This document shows positions 33,329 to 42,171 of a stretch of 58,219 bases of DNA, in pieces. The stretch covers positions 1 through 58,219 of the forward strand of contig JBMNSJ010000005.1 of NCBI GenBank assembly GCA_050945135.1, read 5' to 3'. Each line of letters opens with the position of its first letter. Positions within the stretch are counted from its first letter, which is position 1. The stretch comes from WRIS01 sp050945135. Its GTDB lineage: Bacteria; Actinomycetota; Coriobacteriia; Coriobacteriales; Eggerthellaceae. The notes under the pieces were generated by a model. That model searched no databases, was not told the DNA's origin, and worked only from the letters and a program-made list of their open reading frames with translations. A program made the translations under genes and the position numbers.

Positions 33329-33462
33329 CGAAACTGCGATAGCTAACTCCCTGGATTTGCTGAGAGTATTCCCACCTGGTATAACGCAGCGCTGTGAGTC
33401 CTACTGGCAGCTAAAAAGCTCCCGCGGGTATCTACAAGCGTAAGCTACCGCAATTTCGTACT
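33325..33462. repeat. Inverted-repeat element, family A, copy 4 (138 bp)
   Basis: Arms 33325-33347 (AGTACGAAACTGCGATAGC..) and 33440-33462 (..GCTACCGCAATTTCGTACT), about 20 of 23 matching. Length equals copy 1. Interior not obviously similar to the other copies. Confidence 0.6.
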
Positions 33463-33627
33463 GAATGAAGAGCTCAAAACCGATTTTGCGCGGGCCTGTA
33501 GAAACCAAGCAGAAAGCATCTACATAGTACTTCGTCGTACAAAACAGCATTGATCGCGCTTTTTGAGAGCTGCGGCGTTTACATGACGAAACTACATGCG
33601 CTCACTAGCATCACGCGATGCATGTAG

Positions 33628-33633
33628 TACAAT
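33628..33633 (+). promoter_or_regulatory. Probable mfd -10 box with very short leader
   Basis: TACAAT ends 11 nt before the mfd ATG at 33645, predicting a leader of only about 5 nt and no room for a ribosome-binding site. Confidence 0.35.
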
Positions 33634-33644
33634 GAGCACCCGTT

Positions 33645-36600
33645 ATGTTGATAGATGCCCTAACATCCACCTTAGAGAAATCGCAGAGTCTTGACGCCTT
33701 TTGGCTCAAGCTGGACGCGAGCGATGATGCTGCCCTGGGCGTAGCTTCCTCAGCACGCCCTTTCTTGGTGGCAGCAACATTTGCGCGCAATCCCCGACCT
33801 ACTCTCGTTGTGATCGCAGGTGAAGAAGCGGCAGATACCTTTGCTCGAAACCTTTCTGCTTATGTAGGAGAAGAGCGCGTGTTGCGTTATTTTACGCGTA
33901 GCGATTATCCCTTCACGCCAAAAGCAAGCAAGCCGCGCGAAGTAGCTTGTCGCATGGAAGCGATCGATGCACTGGTTCAGAGTGAACCCCTTTTGGTGGT
34001 GGCATCAGCCCAATCTCTGATTCGAATGCTTCCCCCTGCAGGCGCACAAGCTTTCAAGCCGCTTTATTTTAAGGCTGGCGAAGAGCTCGCTGATATGGGA
34101 AATGCCAATGTCAGCGATTTCAAGACCTGTTTGTTGTCCTTAGAAGAAAAAGGATATGAGAACACGGGCGAACTTGAAGGCCCTGGCAGTTTCTGCATTC
34201 GCGGAGGCGTCATAGATGTCCATCCAGGAAACCTCAGCTATCCTATTCGACTCGATTTTTTTGGTGATGAGCTGGAAGAAATACGACGAATTATACCTTC
34301 TACGGGTCAAACAATTTCAGCTCTCGACGAGGTCAGAGTGTATCCAGTCAAGGAGTTTATCCTTTCTACGCGAGGGGCTAAGCGTGCACGAGAAATTTTG
34401 GCTAATCCCTCAAAAAGCAATCCAGTGCTACGCAAGTTTTTCGAAAACCTTGAAGGGGGCTTGCGATTCGACGGTGCCGATGCTCTTCTGCCTTATCTGT
34501 ATGCGACAACTGAAAGTTTGGGAGATTACCTCAACCCAGATACCCTTACGGTGCTCCTTGAGCCACGCTCGCTTTTCGACGACGCCAGTCATGCCTATGA
34601 CGAGGTTCTTGATCGAGCTAAGGGTTCAAGTATTTCTGCAGAGGGGCTTTATCTACCAGCAACAGACTTAAACTTCGGCAGTAATCAGCGAGCAACCTAT
34701 GCATCAATTATGCAGGTAGGTGGGCAAGTTGATGAGGATTTACCCGTGAAGCGTGTTGAAGTTTCAGGAAACGAAGAGAAGCTCTTCGGAAAGCTTAGAT
34801 CCCTTATCGAGGCAGACTACACCGTACTTTTTGCAATTCCAAGCTTCCGCGCGAGACACGATTTACGTTTTGAGCTCGTCGATCGAAATTTACCTATTGT
34901 TGAACTTAGTGATGTCGGAACGAATACCAACATTGTCCTGAAGCGAAAAGTGGTCAATCTGGTTGATATCGATATACCCTTGGGAATGATTATCCCGAAA
35001 GCAAAATTGGCACTCGTTTCGATTTCCGATGCACAAGGGGCGGCATCGCTTCGCAAAGGCAAGCGCGTCGACATCACTGACTTAACCTTTCCTTACAAGC
35101 CGGGCGATTACGTTGTGCATGCAGCTCATGGCGTTGCCTTCTTCAGAGAGCTGGTCAAACAAGATATCGAGGGCAAGTCTCGAGAATATCTCTTGCTTGA
35201 GTATTCTGAAGGCGACAAGCTCTATGTCCCTGTTGAGCAGCTTGATCGAGTCACACGCTTCGTTGGTCCGGAAGGTTCCAGCCCAAGGTTAACTCGCCTC
35301 AACACCGCGGATTGGTCGCGAGCGATGGCACGTGCGCGAAAAGCCACTAAGAAGCTTGCTTTCGACCTGGTCGATGTATATGCGAGACGAGCTGCAACGC
35401 AAGGCTATCGCTACTCTCCCGACACTCCAGAGCAAAGAGTAATGGAAGATTCCTTCCCCTACCAAGAAACCCCCGATCAGCTAGCTGCAATCGCCGACGT
35501 GAAAGCAGATATGCAATCTGCAAAGCCTATGGATCGTCTGGTCTGCGGTGATGTGGGATTCGGTAAAACCGAAGTTGCTCTCCGTGCAGCATTTAAAGCA
35601 ACCCAAGATAAAAAGCAGGTAATGGTTTTGTGTCCGACAACCATTCTTGCCCAACAGCATTACACCAATTTCAAGGATCGATTTGAGCCATTTGGGGTCA
35701 AGGTTGAGGTTATGTCGCGCTTTAGGACCGAAGCCCAGCAACGCAAGACGCTCGAGGGTTTTGCGGAAGGTGAAGTGCAGGTGCTTATTGGAACACATCG
35801 CTTGCTCTCTCGTGATGTAAATCCTCACAATCTTGGATTGGTGGTAATCGATGAAGAGCAGCGTTTCGGTGTAGGACATAAGGAACAACTGAAAAACCTG
35901 CGTGAATCGATAGATGTCCTTACTCTTTCCGCAACGCCTATCCCGCGCACGATGCAGATGTCGCTTTCGGGAGTGCGCGACATGAGTCTCATACTAACCC
36001 CACCAGATGATCGACGCCCGGTTGAGGTATTTGTGGGGGAGTGGGATTCTGATGTTGTGTCAGGTGCGATTAGGCGAGAACTCGCTCGCAATGGTCAAAT
36101 CTATTATGTCAGCAATCGCGTGCGCTCTATTGATGAGGCGGTTCGAAGAGTAAACGAGGCTGCTGGCGAAGCACGCGTTGGTGTAGCGCACGGAAAGATG
36201 TCTAAAGATGAGCTCGAGCGCGTTATGGAAGATTTTTCGGCTGGAGAGCTTGATGTCTTGGTTGCTACAACAATTATCGAAAGCGGTATTGATAATCCGC
36301 ACACCAATACTCTCATTATCGAGGACTCGCAGCGTCTTGGTTTAGCCCAGCTCTATCAGCTGAAGGGACGCGTTGGGCGATCAAGTGCCCAGGCTTATGC
36401 CTACTTTATGTTCCCGGGGCATATGGCCCTAACCGAAGAAGCTGCTGCGCGACTGACAGCTGTTCATGAGCATTCGGATCTGGGTAGTGGTATGCGAATT
36501 GCCATGCGCGACCTTGAAATTCGAGGAGCTGGAAGCATTTTAGGCGGAGAGCAGAGTGGCAATATGAGTGCAGTCGGATTCGACCTATTTGCTCAAATGC

Positions 36601-37115
36601 TCGCGCAAGCCGTAAACGCAACACGCGAAGGCGATTTGAAAGCAATAGATGTCTTGCCACCCGCATTATCTGATATCAGTATCAATGTTCCAGCTCACAC
36701 CTATCTACCAGAAGAATACATTCCCGACACTGACGAACGCGTACTTCTGTATCGAAAAATTGCTTCTGCTGATACCATTGAGGCTGTCGACGAGCTTTTT
36801 GAGAGCACGATAACGCGTCGTCCTGAGATGCCTCAAGCAGCGAGGAATTTCTTTAAGAAAGCACGTTTGAAAGCATTCGCCAACGAGAAGGGTATTAAAA
36901 CTATTTCGGTGGTAGGTGGGAAGCTTGTCGTTGAGCCCATAACTCTTACGAAGACTGAACAGCGTGAGCTAAGGCGGCACAGCGCACGTTATCTTGAGGC
37001 AACAAAAAAGCTCCAAGTACCCATGCGTTACTTTCAGTTAGAAGGAAACGAGGGAGTACTTGAAGCTATCGAAGTCTTTCTGTTTGATCTGTTAGGATCT
37101 TCTGAAGCAGGATGA
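33645..37115 (+). CDS. mfd: Transcription-repair coupling factor
   Basis: Removes RNA polymerase stalled at DNA lesions and recruits UvrA. 1156 residues, the usual length. Order: UvrB-like N-terminal domains (residues about 1-330), RNA polymerase-interaction domain (YKPGDYVVHAAHGVAFFRELV... about 485-560), RecG-like helicase with Walker A GDVGFGKTEVALRAAF (about 635) and DEEQ (about 737), motif VI region GRVGRSSAQAYAY, and the C-terminal autoinhibitory TRCF domain (about 1010-1100). The 3' end overlaps the convergent thioesterase gene by 24 nt. There is almost no 5' leader. Confidence 0.97.
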   Translation: MLIDALTSTLEKSQSLDAFWLKLDASDDAALGVASSARPFLVAATFARNPRPTLVVIAGEEAADTFARNLSAYVGEERVLRYFTRSDYPFTPKASKPREVACRMEAIDALVQSEPLLVVASAQSLIRMLPPAGAQAFKPLYFKAGEELADMGNANVSDFKTCLLSLEEKGYENTGELEGPGSFCIRGGVIDVHPGNLSYPIRLDFFGDELEEIRRIIPSTGQTISALDEVRVYPVKEFILSTRGAKRAREILANPSKSNPVLRKFFENLEGGLRFDGADALLPYLYATTESLGDYLNPDTLTVLLEPRSLFDDASHAYDEVLDRAKGSSISAEGLYLPATDLNFGSNQRATYASIMQVGGQVDEDLPVKRVEVSGNEEKLFGKLRSLIEADYTVLFAIPSFRARHDLRFELVDRNLPIVELSDVGTNTNIVLKRKVVNLVDIDIPLGMIIPKAKLALVSISDAQGAASLRKGKRVDITDLTFPYKPGDYVVHAAHGVAFFRELVKQDIEGKSREYLLLEYSEGDKLYVPVEQLDRVTRFVGPEGSSPRLTRLNTADWSRAMARARKATKKLAFDLVDVYARRAATQGYRYSPDTPEQRVMEDSFPYQETPDQLAAIADVKADMQSAKPMDRLVCGDVGFGKTEVALRAAFKATQDKKQVMVLCPTTILAQQHYTNFKDRFEPFGVKVEVMSRFRTEAQQRKTLEGFAEGEVQVLIGTHRLLSRDVNPHNLGLVVIDEEQRFGVGHKEQLKNLRESIDVLTLSATPIPRTMQMSLSGVRDMSLILTPPDDRRPVEVFVGEWDSDVVSGAIRRELARNGQIYYVSNRVRSIDEAVRRVNEAAGEARVGVAHGKMSKDELERVMEDFSAGELDVLVATTIIESGIDNPHTNTLIIEDSQRLGLAQLYQLKGRVGRSSAQAYAYFMFPGHMALTEEAAARLTAVHEHSDLGSGMRIAMRDLEIRGAGSILGGEQSGNMSAVGFDLFAQMLAQAVNATREGDLKAIDVLPPALSDISINVPAHTYLPEEYIPDTDERVLLYRKIASADTIEAVDELFESTITRRPEMPQAARNFFKKARLKAFANEKGIKTISVVGGKLVVEPITLTKTEQRELRRHSARYLEATKKLQVPMRYFQLEGNEGVLEAIEVFLFDLLGSSEAG

Positions 37116-37520
37116 AATAAGCTTTGCAACCTGTGTACCTAGTTCATCGGTAATCATAACGGTGTAAAAGCCAATAGTTCTACCCGACTTATCCGTGACG
37201 CATTCAGCAATAAGCTTTTTACCTTTGGCCGTGTTGTAGAACTCGATCGTGTTGCTGATGCCAACCGTAGGAGCTTCGCCCACGTTGCAAACAATGGCTA
37301 GGGCGTAGTCTGCCAAAGTAAACAATGCACCACCCATGACCTGTCCGTTAGCATTGAAGTGCTTAGGCGTAATTTCCATTTCGCAAACTGCTCGCCCATA
37401 GCTTGCTTCAACAATCTTACAGCCAGCGGCCTCGGTTGCAAAACGATCGCCTTGGAAGTAATCGACGATTTCTGCAAAACTTGCAGTTTTTGGAAGAACA
37501 AGATTGTTGGTGTCGCTCAT
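37092..37520 (-). CDS. PaaI-family hotdog-fold thioesterase
   Basis: 142-residue acyl-CoA thioesterase-like protein. FNANGQVMGGALFTLADYALAIVCN is the hotdog helix with the catalytic Asp region (GG.lf.laD.A), followed by SNTIEFYNTAKGKKLIAEC and GRTIGFYTVMITDELGTQVAKL. The ATG at 37520 is preferred (AGAGG 9 nt upstream) to the one at 37529. Last gene of the six-gene minus-strand operon. Its 3' end overlaps that of mfd by 24 nt with no terminator between. Confidence 0.85.
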   Translation of the reverse strand: MSDTNNLVLPKTASFAEIVDYFQGDRFATEAAGCKIVEASYGRAVCEMEITPKHFNANGQVMGGALFTLADYALAIVCNVGEAPTVGISNTIEFYNTAKGKKLIAECVTDKSGRTIGFYTVMITDELGTQVAKLISSCFRRS

Positions 37521-37549
37521 AGGAAACATCCTCTCTAAACTATCAGTGG

Positions 37550-38818
37550 TTATGCTTGTACGGGAGTCATAGTCGCACCGAAAAGTTCGACATATTGTCC
37601 GTCGGTAACCGTGATTGTGTGAGACCCACCTGCAATTAGGTAGTAGTTTTCAAGCAAAGAATCGTTGTCCCACAAGAGGTCTTTCATGATATAGACACCT
37701 GATTCTTGAGACGCATCACTTGGGGTGTCAGACTGGATGGTTACGGTATAGCTACCAGCGGGAATATCAGTGCCAACGCGATAACAACCGCTCAAAATGG
37801 GGCTGCCTACTTCTACAGCCTCATTTGGCGCAGGATACATTTTTGCGTTATCTGGGCTATAGAAAACGATTATGTCATCTTCGCTTAGCTCTGCAAAATA
37901 ATTTCCAAAATATGCGACACTGCTTTTGATTTCGTATTCATCAGTCGCAACTTTTTCATACACCATATAAGAGCCTTCTTCGCTCTGGCTTCCTTCAAGG
38001 AAATATAACCCAGCTGCTAAATCTTTGTTCTTTCCAACCTCATACACTCCAAGACTGTATGTACCATTTTCAACGGTGCTCGGAAGATCGCTATTAATAT
38101 CTTTAATTTCGTCGAGACTAAAGGTGTAGGAGCTCGTGTAGTCGTTTTCGTCATACGAGAACTCATCAATATAGGACTCAACGTCTCTTTCGAAGCTATT
38201 GTCTTCGGCAAGGATGGCGGCGCAGGTGACACAGCCAACGCATCCACCAAGACCAAGGACTCCGATAATTAAACAAATTGCCAATACCCAAGGCCAGACC
38301 TTCTTCTTTTGCGGAGCTTGCGGAGGGTAGGGAGGCTGCGGGTAGGGAGCTTGCTGCTGATACCCAGGCGCTTGTCGATAAGGCTGCTGCCCTTGTTGTT
38401 GATACCCAGGTGCCTGCTGGTAGGGCTGCTGCCCTTGCTGTTGATAGCCTGGCGGTGGAGGAGCTTGGGGATATCCTTGTGGCGCCTGGTTGGGAGCTTG
38501 CTGATACGTCTGTTGCGCCTGAGGAGGAGCTGGCTGATAGTTTTGCTCTGGCACTACCGGAGTGGCTTGATTGGTTTGAGCATCAGCAGAAACACTTGGT
38601 GTATCCTGTGCTCCTGTTGGATTTTCATAGGGCGAAGGTGGCGCCGCGGGCGTAACCTGATTCGTAGCTGGTTCAGGCTGCGGCGCAGATGCCTGATCAG
38701 GAACAGTTGAGCTCACGGTTTCCTGGGTAGTTGGTGTAGATTCTTCAGGTGTGGGCTGGGTGTTGTCCAGATTGTCCGGATTGCTAGGTGCCCCGTTTTT
38801 GTTCTCTGATTCAGTCAT
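37550..38818 (-). CDS. Pro/Gln-rich single-span membrane protein with two extracytoplasmic repeat domains
   Basis: 422 residues, function unknown. The cytoplasmic half (1-170) is Pro/Gln/Tyr-rich and contains tandem QAPGYQQQGQQPY units, encoded by a roughly 48-bp DNA repeat near 38350-38460. One hydrophobic helix follows (about 175-205, WPWVLAICLIIGVLGLGG). The outer half has two related beta-rich modules (about 243-320 and 333-420); the second has the recognisable pattern GCYRVGTDIPAGSYTV...TVTDGQYVELFGATM, seen in many actinobacterial and clostridial surface lipoproteins. Start 4 nt after the polyferredoxin stop. Repeat number may vary among strains. Confidence 0.65.
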   Translation of the reverse strand: MTESENKNGAPSNPDNLDNTQPTPEESTPTTQETVSSTVPDQASAPQPEPATNQVTPAAPPSPYENPTGAQDTPSVSADAQTNQATPVVPEQNYQPAPPQAQQTYQQAPNQAPQGYPQAPPPPGYQQQGQQPYQQAPGYQQQGQQPYRQAPGYQQQAPYPQPPYPPQAPQKKKVWPWVLAICLIIGVLGLGGCVGCVTCAAILAEDNSFERDVESYIDEFSYDENDYTSSYTFSLDEIKDINSDLPSTVENGTYSLGVYEVGKNKDLAAGLYFLEGSQSEEGSYMVYEKVATDEYEIKSSVAYFGNYFAELSEDDIIVFYSPDNAKMYPAPNEAVEVGSPILSGCYRVGTDIPAGSYTVTIQSDTPSDASQESGVYIMKDLLWDNDSLLENYYLIAGGSHTITVTDGQYVELFGATMTPVQA

Positions 38819-38822
38819 GGCA

Positions 38823-39959
38823 CTACCCCTTATTCGCGTCGTCGCTTATGGTGTTAGTTTCTTCTTCACTTGGGTCTAGGAAAATGCTGGCGTCAGTCTC
38901 GATGAGGCTTATTACGCCTGGAGAGACGCTATCAATACAGATGCCGCAGGCAATACAATAGCGCTGTTCTATAGAAATCTCTCCTGTTTCTGGATTAGGA
39001 AAGAGCGCCCCTGTTGGGCACAAAGAAACGCAAGAGCGTAACTCTTCGGATTGCGGGTCCTCGATTTCGGCAAGATAGAGCGGAACCTTTTCTGCAATAC
39101 TTGGGTCGAGATTAAGTGCCTCGAGGAGCATCCTGCGCTTAGGGAACATAGTCTTTTTCATATGGCCTAAAGGAGCGAAGCGGTTAATCTCTTCGACTTC
39201 GGAAAGCTTAAGCTGCGCGATTGCGCGACTTTTTTCACGCTTATCGAAGTAGTTTTGTAAAACTTCCGAATTGCGAAGGCGACGCTTTCCGGTAACAATG
39301 TCGCTTACGTCATCAACTAAATTCGTGAGTGCGCTTCGTCGTGCAACACCTGTGGGATTTGCGATGTCTTTTACGATGTTCTTCTTCTCGGGAATAGTTT
39401 TCGACAGGCGAAGCTGTTTGCTCGTCCAGTCTTCGGCTGTCTTAGTCGTATGTTTATAGAAGGACTCAGCAAAAGAACCTGCGCGTTCGCAATCGATGCA
39501 ATAGGTAAGATCACAGCCAATAATGACGGTGATGTTCTCCGCCAATATAAGAGCCCAAAGTTCGGGAGGCATGCAGGCTAAACAGGGGAGCACGATTACA
39601 TTACTTGCTGGCACGAAGCCGGGAAAAACGTTTTCGGGGCAGGTGAAATATACCTTATCGCCCATACGTGCGATATGCTTGACACGTTCGTGGAGGTCGA
39701 GAAGGGTTACCTTATTAGAAGAGAAAGCGTCGCAGATTCCAAAGCAAATGCCACAGCTGGTGCAGCGTTCGGTATCTATCTGCGGCAAATTATCATCAGT
39801 GAACGTGATTGCATCGTGAGGGCAGGCGAGTGCGCAGCGCTCACAATCGGCTCCTTTGTGGCGGATACAATAATCACGCAACACGAGAACTTTTGCTTCA
39901 GGAGAAGAGGGCTTCTCTTCAGGCAGTGAACCTATGTTGGACTTTTCGTCAGTCACCAA
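38823..39959 (-). CDS. Polyferredoxin-like [4Fe-4S] protein
   Basis: 378-residue cytoplasmic iron-sulphur protein of unknown partner. N-terminal dicluster: C-x7-CERCALACP and CTSCGICFGIC (about 16-58). Middle Cys pairs LPCLACMPPEL and GCDLTYCIDCERAGS may bind a further cluster or zinc. C-terminal half repeats the ferredoxin pattern, CVSLCPTGALFP and CIACGIC, but the fourth Cys after CIACGIC is missing (IDSVSPG), so probably only one cluster forms there. The start codon is TTG (39959) or GTG (39956). It overlaps gltX by 11 nt, so translation is coupled to a tRNA synthetase. Confidence 0.75.
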   Translation of the reverse strand: MVTDEKSNIGSLPEEKPSSPEAKVLVLRDYCIRHKGADCERCALACPHDAITFTDDNLPQIDTERCTSCGICFGICDAFSSNKVTLLDLHERVKHIARMGDKVYFTCPENVFPGFVPASNVIVLPCLACMPPELWALILAENITVIIGCDLTYCIDCERAGSFAESFYKHTTKTAEDWTSKQLRLSKTIPEKKNIVKDIANPTGVARRSALTNLVDDVSDIVTGKRRLRNSEVLQNYFDKREKSRAIAQLKLSEVEEINRFAPLGHMKKTMFPKRRMLLEALNLDPSIAEKVPLYLAEIEDPQSEELRSCVSLCPTGALFPNPETGEISIEQRYCIACGICIDSVSPGVISLIETDASIFLDPSEEETNTISDDANKG

Positions 39960-41448
39960 ACACTTCTTTCAGGCACGCATCAATACGAGCAAGCACGTCT
40001 GCGCGGCTCATGAGCTCGATACTTTCAAAAAGAGGAGGTGAAACCATGTTTCCGCAGACAGCAACACGGAGAGGCTGGAACAGAAGTTTTGCCTTCATGT
40101 CGAGCGGCTCAGTGAGAGCGCGGCAAGCTTCTTGAAGAGGGTCGCACTCCCAAGCTATGTTCTCATCTGCGAGCACTTCCCGGCAAGCACGAAGAGCCTC
40201 ATCAGCTCGTGCACCTTCTTTTAAAAGTACCTTTTTGGCAGACGTTTCATCAATTTTGACGGTGTCTCCCCAGAAGAAATAAGCAAGTTTCTCAGGAATC
40301 TCGTCGAGTCGAACTAAGCGCTCGGAAACGAGCGGATAGAGCTTCTCGAAAAACTCAGGATGTGCTTCAATATCAGCAGGATCTGCGCCAGCCTCAATAA
40401 GCCAATCCTTACTAAGGGTCACCCAAGATGCAGGTCCAAGCTCGCGAATATATACACCGTTCATCCAGTCAAGCTTTGTCTCATCAAATACTGCATCCTT
40501 TTTTGTGATGCGATCCAAGGAAAAATTCTTAATGAGCGTGTCTCGAGAGATGATAGTTGTTTCGCCATCAAGCGACCACCCGAGAAGTGCTAAGAAGTTT
40601 ACGAGGGCATCAGAGAGATAGCCTCGATCGCGATACTCTTCAACTGAGGTAGCACCGTGACGTTTAGAGAGTTTTTTACCATCGGCTCCCAAAATCATAG
40701 ATAAATGGGCAAAGGTGGGCGGCGTCAAGCCAAGTGCCTCATAAATGAGAATCTGACGTGGGGTGTTAGATAGGTGATCGTCACCGCGAATGACATGAGT
40801 AATCTGCATGCTCGCGTCATCACACACTACCGCAAAGTTGTACGTAGGGCTTTTATCTCCCCGTACCAATATCATGTCATCCATAACTTCGGATGGGAAA
40901 CTAACATCACCGTAAACGGCATCGTTAAACTGAATAGCACCCCGATCAAGAGGAACCTTAAGGCGCCAGACATAGGACTCACCTGCGTCAATGCGCTTCT
41001 GTGCTTCTTCTTTATCGAGAGTTCGACAGCTTCTGTCGTATCCCGCGTAGCCACCTTCGTTCTTTTCTGCGGCGGCACGCTTGGCATCCAATGTTTCTTT
41101 TGAGCAGAAGCAGGGATAAACCGCATCTCGCTCAATGAGAGTGTCGAGAAATTCTGCATAGCTTTCTGTACGCTGACTTTGAAAATAAGGACCAAAAGCT
41201 CCTTCAGCCTCCGGACCTTCATCCCAGTCTAGGCCAAGCCAACGAAGAGCACGCAAAATGATTTGGGTATTTTCATCGGTTGAGCGCTCAGGATCGGTGT
41301 CTTCGATGCGTAGAATAAACTTACCGCCGCAAGAACGCGCAAAAGCCCAGTTATAGATTGCAGTTCGTGCACCTCCGATATGAAGCATACCCGTAGGTGA
41401 AGGAGCAAAGCGAACGCGAATGTTGTCGGTGGAGGTGGATGGAGTCAT
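39949..41448 (-). CDS. gltX: Glutamyl-tRNA synthetase
   Basis: Charges tRNA-Glu (and, if GatCAB is present, tRNA-Gln) with glutamate. 499 residues, class I: RFAPSPTGMLHIGGARTA (HIGH), FILRIEDTDPERS, YNFAVVCDD, HVIRGDDHLSNTPRQ, and KKLSKRHGA (KMSKS), followed by the helical anticodon-binding domain. Its start abuts the DUF1461 gene stop, and its end overlaps the polyferredoxin gene. Confidence 0.97.
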   Translation of the reverse strand: MTPSTSTDNIRVRFAPSPTGMLHIGGARTAIYNWAFARSCGGKFILRIEDTDPERSTDENTQIILRALRWLGLDWDEGPEAEGAFGPYFQSQRTESYAEFLDTLIERDAVYPCFCSKETLDAKRAAAEKNEGGYAGYDRSCRTLDKEEAQKRIDAGESYVWRLKVPLDRGAIQFNDAVYGDVSFPSEVMDDMILVRGDKSPTYNFAVVCDDASMQITHVIRGDDHLSNTPRQILIYEALGLTPPTFAHLSMILGADGKKLSKRHGATSVEEYRDRGYLSDALVNFLALLGWSLDGETTIISRDTLIKNFSLDRITKKDAVFDETKLDWMNGVYIRELGPASWVTLSKDWLIEAGADPADIEAHPEFFEKLYPLVSERLVRLDEIPEKLAYFFWGDTVKIDETSAKKVLLKEGARADEALRACREVLADENIAWECDPLQEACRALTEPLDMKAKLLFQPLRVAVCGNMVSPPLFESIELMSRADVLARIDACLKEVFGD

Positions 41449-42171
41449 TTATAGCCTTTTCTTTCCTTGTATCTTTTTCCCTAGTATAAAACAAATGACG
41501 CAGCTAAGAAGGCTTGTGCATAGCCAGACCACACCCATGCCAATCCAGAATTGAGTTGGATACATGCGAATCAACAGGGAGTTTACGTCGAAGAGCCAGC
41601 TTCCTTCGGCAAAAAAGAGCGAATGCAGAACGGTAAAAAATCCATTGAAATCCACGATGCACCACACTGCCAGAGCGCTAAAGAGTGCTATAACCAACAG
41701 TGATGCCGCACGTAGCGTCACGCCAAGACTGTGTCGACCTGCACCAAAGCCAATCAGAAAACACAAGCAGACTGCGATTACCATGCATATGATTATTACT
41801 TGGCGGGCAAGGTCAACCACCGCAAACACGTCATCAAGGTGGCCAAGTGCTTCAGCATCGAGCAAAACCTCGGTATTTGTCAGGCCAAAAATTGACTCAA
41901 GTTCACTGATAAGTGCCTCACGATCGTTGGATCCGACCGTGTAGTCTTTGGTGGCGAGGGCAGCCTCAACCACCTGCTCCTTTGTGAAGCTTGAACCCTC
42001 CCAGCGACTAAAGCCTTCGCTGAGTGCTTGTGTTGTAACATCTGCGCTGCAGGTAAAAAGGCCGATACCAATGAGACTGACAGCTAAAAGCAGAGCGGTA
42101 ATACACGATACGAGCGCCCGCACAATGCGGTTACTTAAAAAGCCAGTGCGCTCATCTTGCGGTGCGTTCAT
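41449..42171 (-). CDS. TIGR01906/DUF1461 integral membrane protein
   Basis: 240 residues with four or five membrane helices (about 18-40, 119-141, 149-170, 186-200, 212-234) and an extracytoplasmic segment (about 45-115) after the first helix containing FTKEQVVEAALATKDYTVG and DAEALGHLDDV. That pattern, including 'H..dV' before helix 2, matches the TIGR01906/DUF1461 family, found in Gram-positive anaerobes and of unknown function. Zero-length junctions with both neighbours in the operon. Confidence 0.75.
   Translation of the reverse strand: MNAPQDERTGFLSNRIVRALVSCITALLLAVSLIGIGLFTCSADVTTQALSEGFSRWEGSSFTKEQVVEAALATKDYTVGSNDREALISELESIFGLTNTEVLLDAEALGHLDDVFAVVDLARQVIIICMVIAVCLCFLIGFGAGRHSLGVTLRAASLLVIALFSALAVWCIVDFNGFFTVLHSLFFAEGSWLFDVNSLLIRMYPTQFWIGMGVVWLCTSLLSCVICFILGKKIQGKKRL

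Larger units (their letters stand above)
32848..33644. other. Repeat-rich spacer between nth and mfd
   Basis: 797 bp without a supported gene. It contains the family B copy 2 (33018-33165), a two-unit 65-bp tandem repeat (33210-33328) and family A copy 4 (33325-33462) arranged end to end, then the mfd promoter. It is the densest repeat cluster of the window. Confidence 0.7.

Noticed and set aside
35481..35888. 135-residue minus-strand ORF
   Set aside because: Antisense shadow of the mfd helicase domain.
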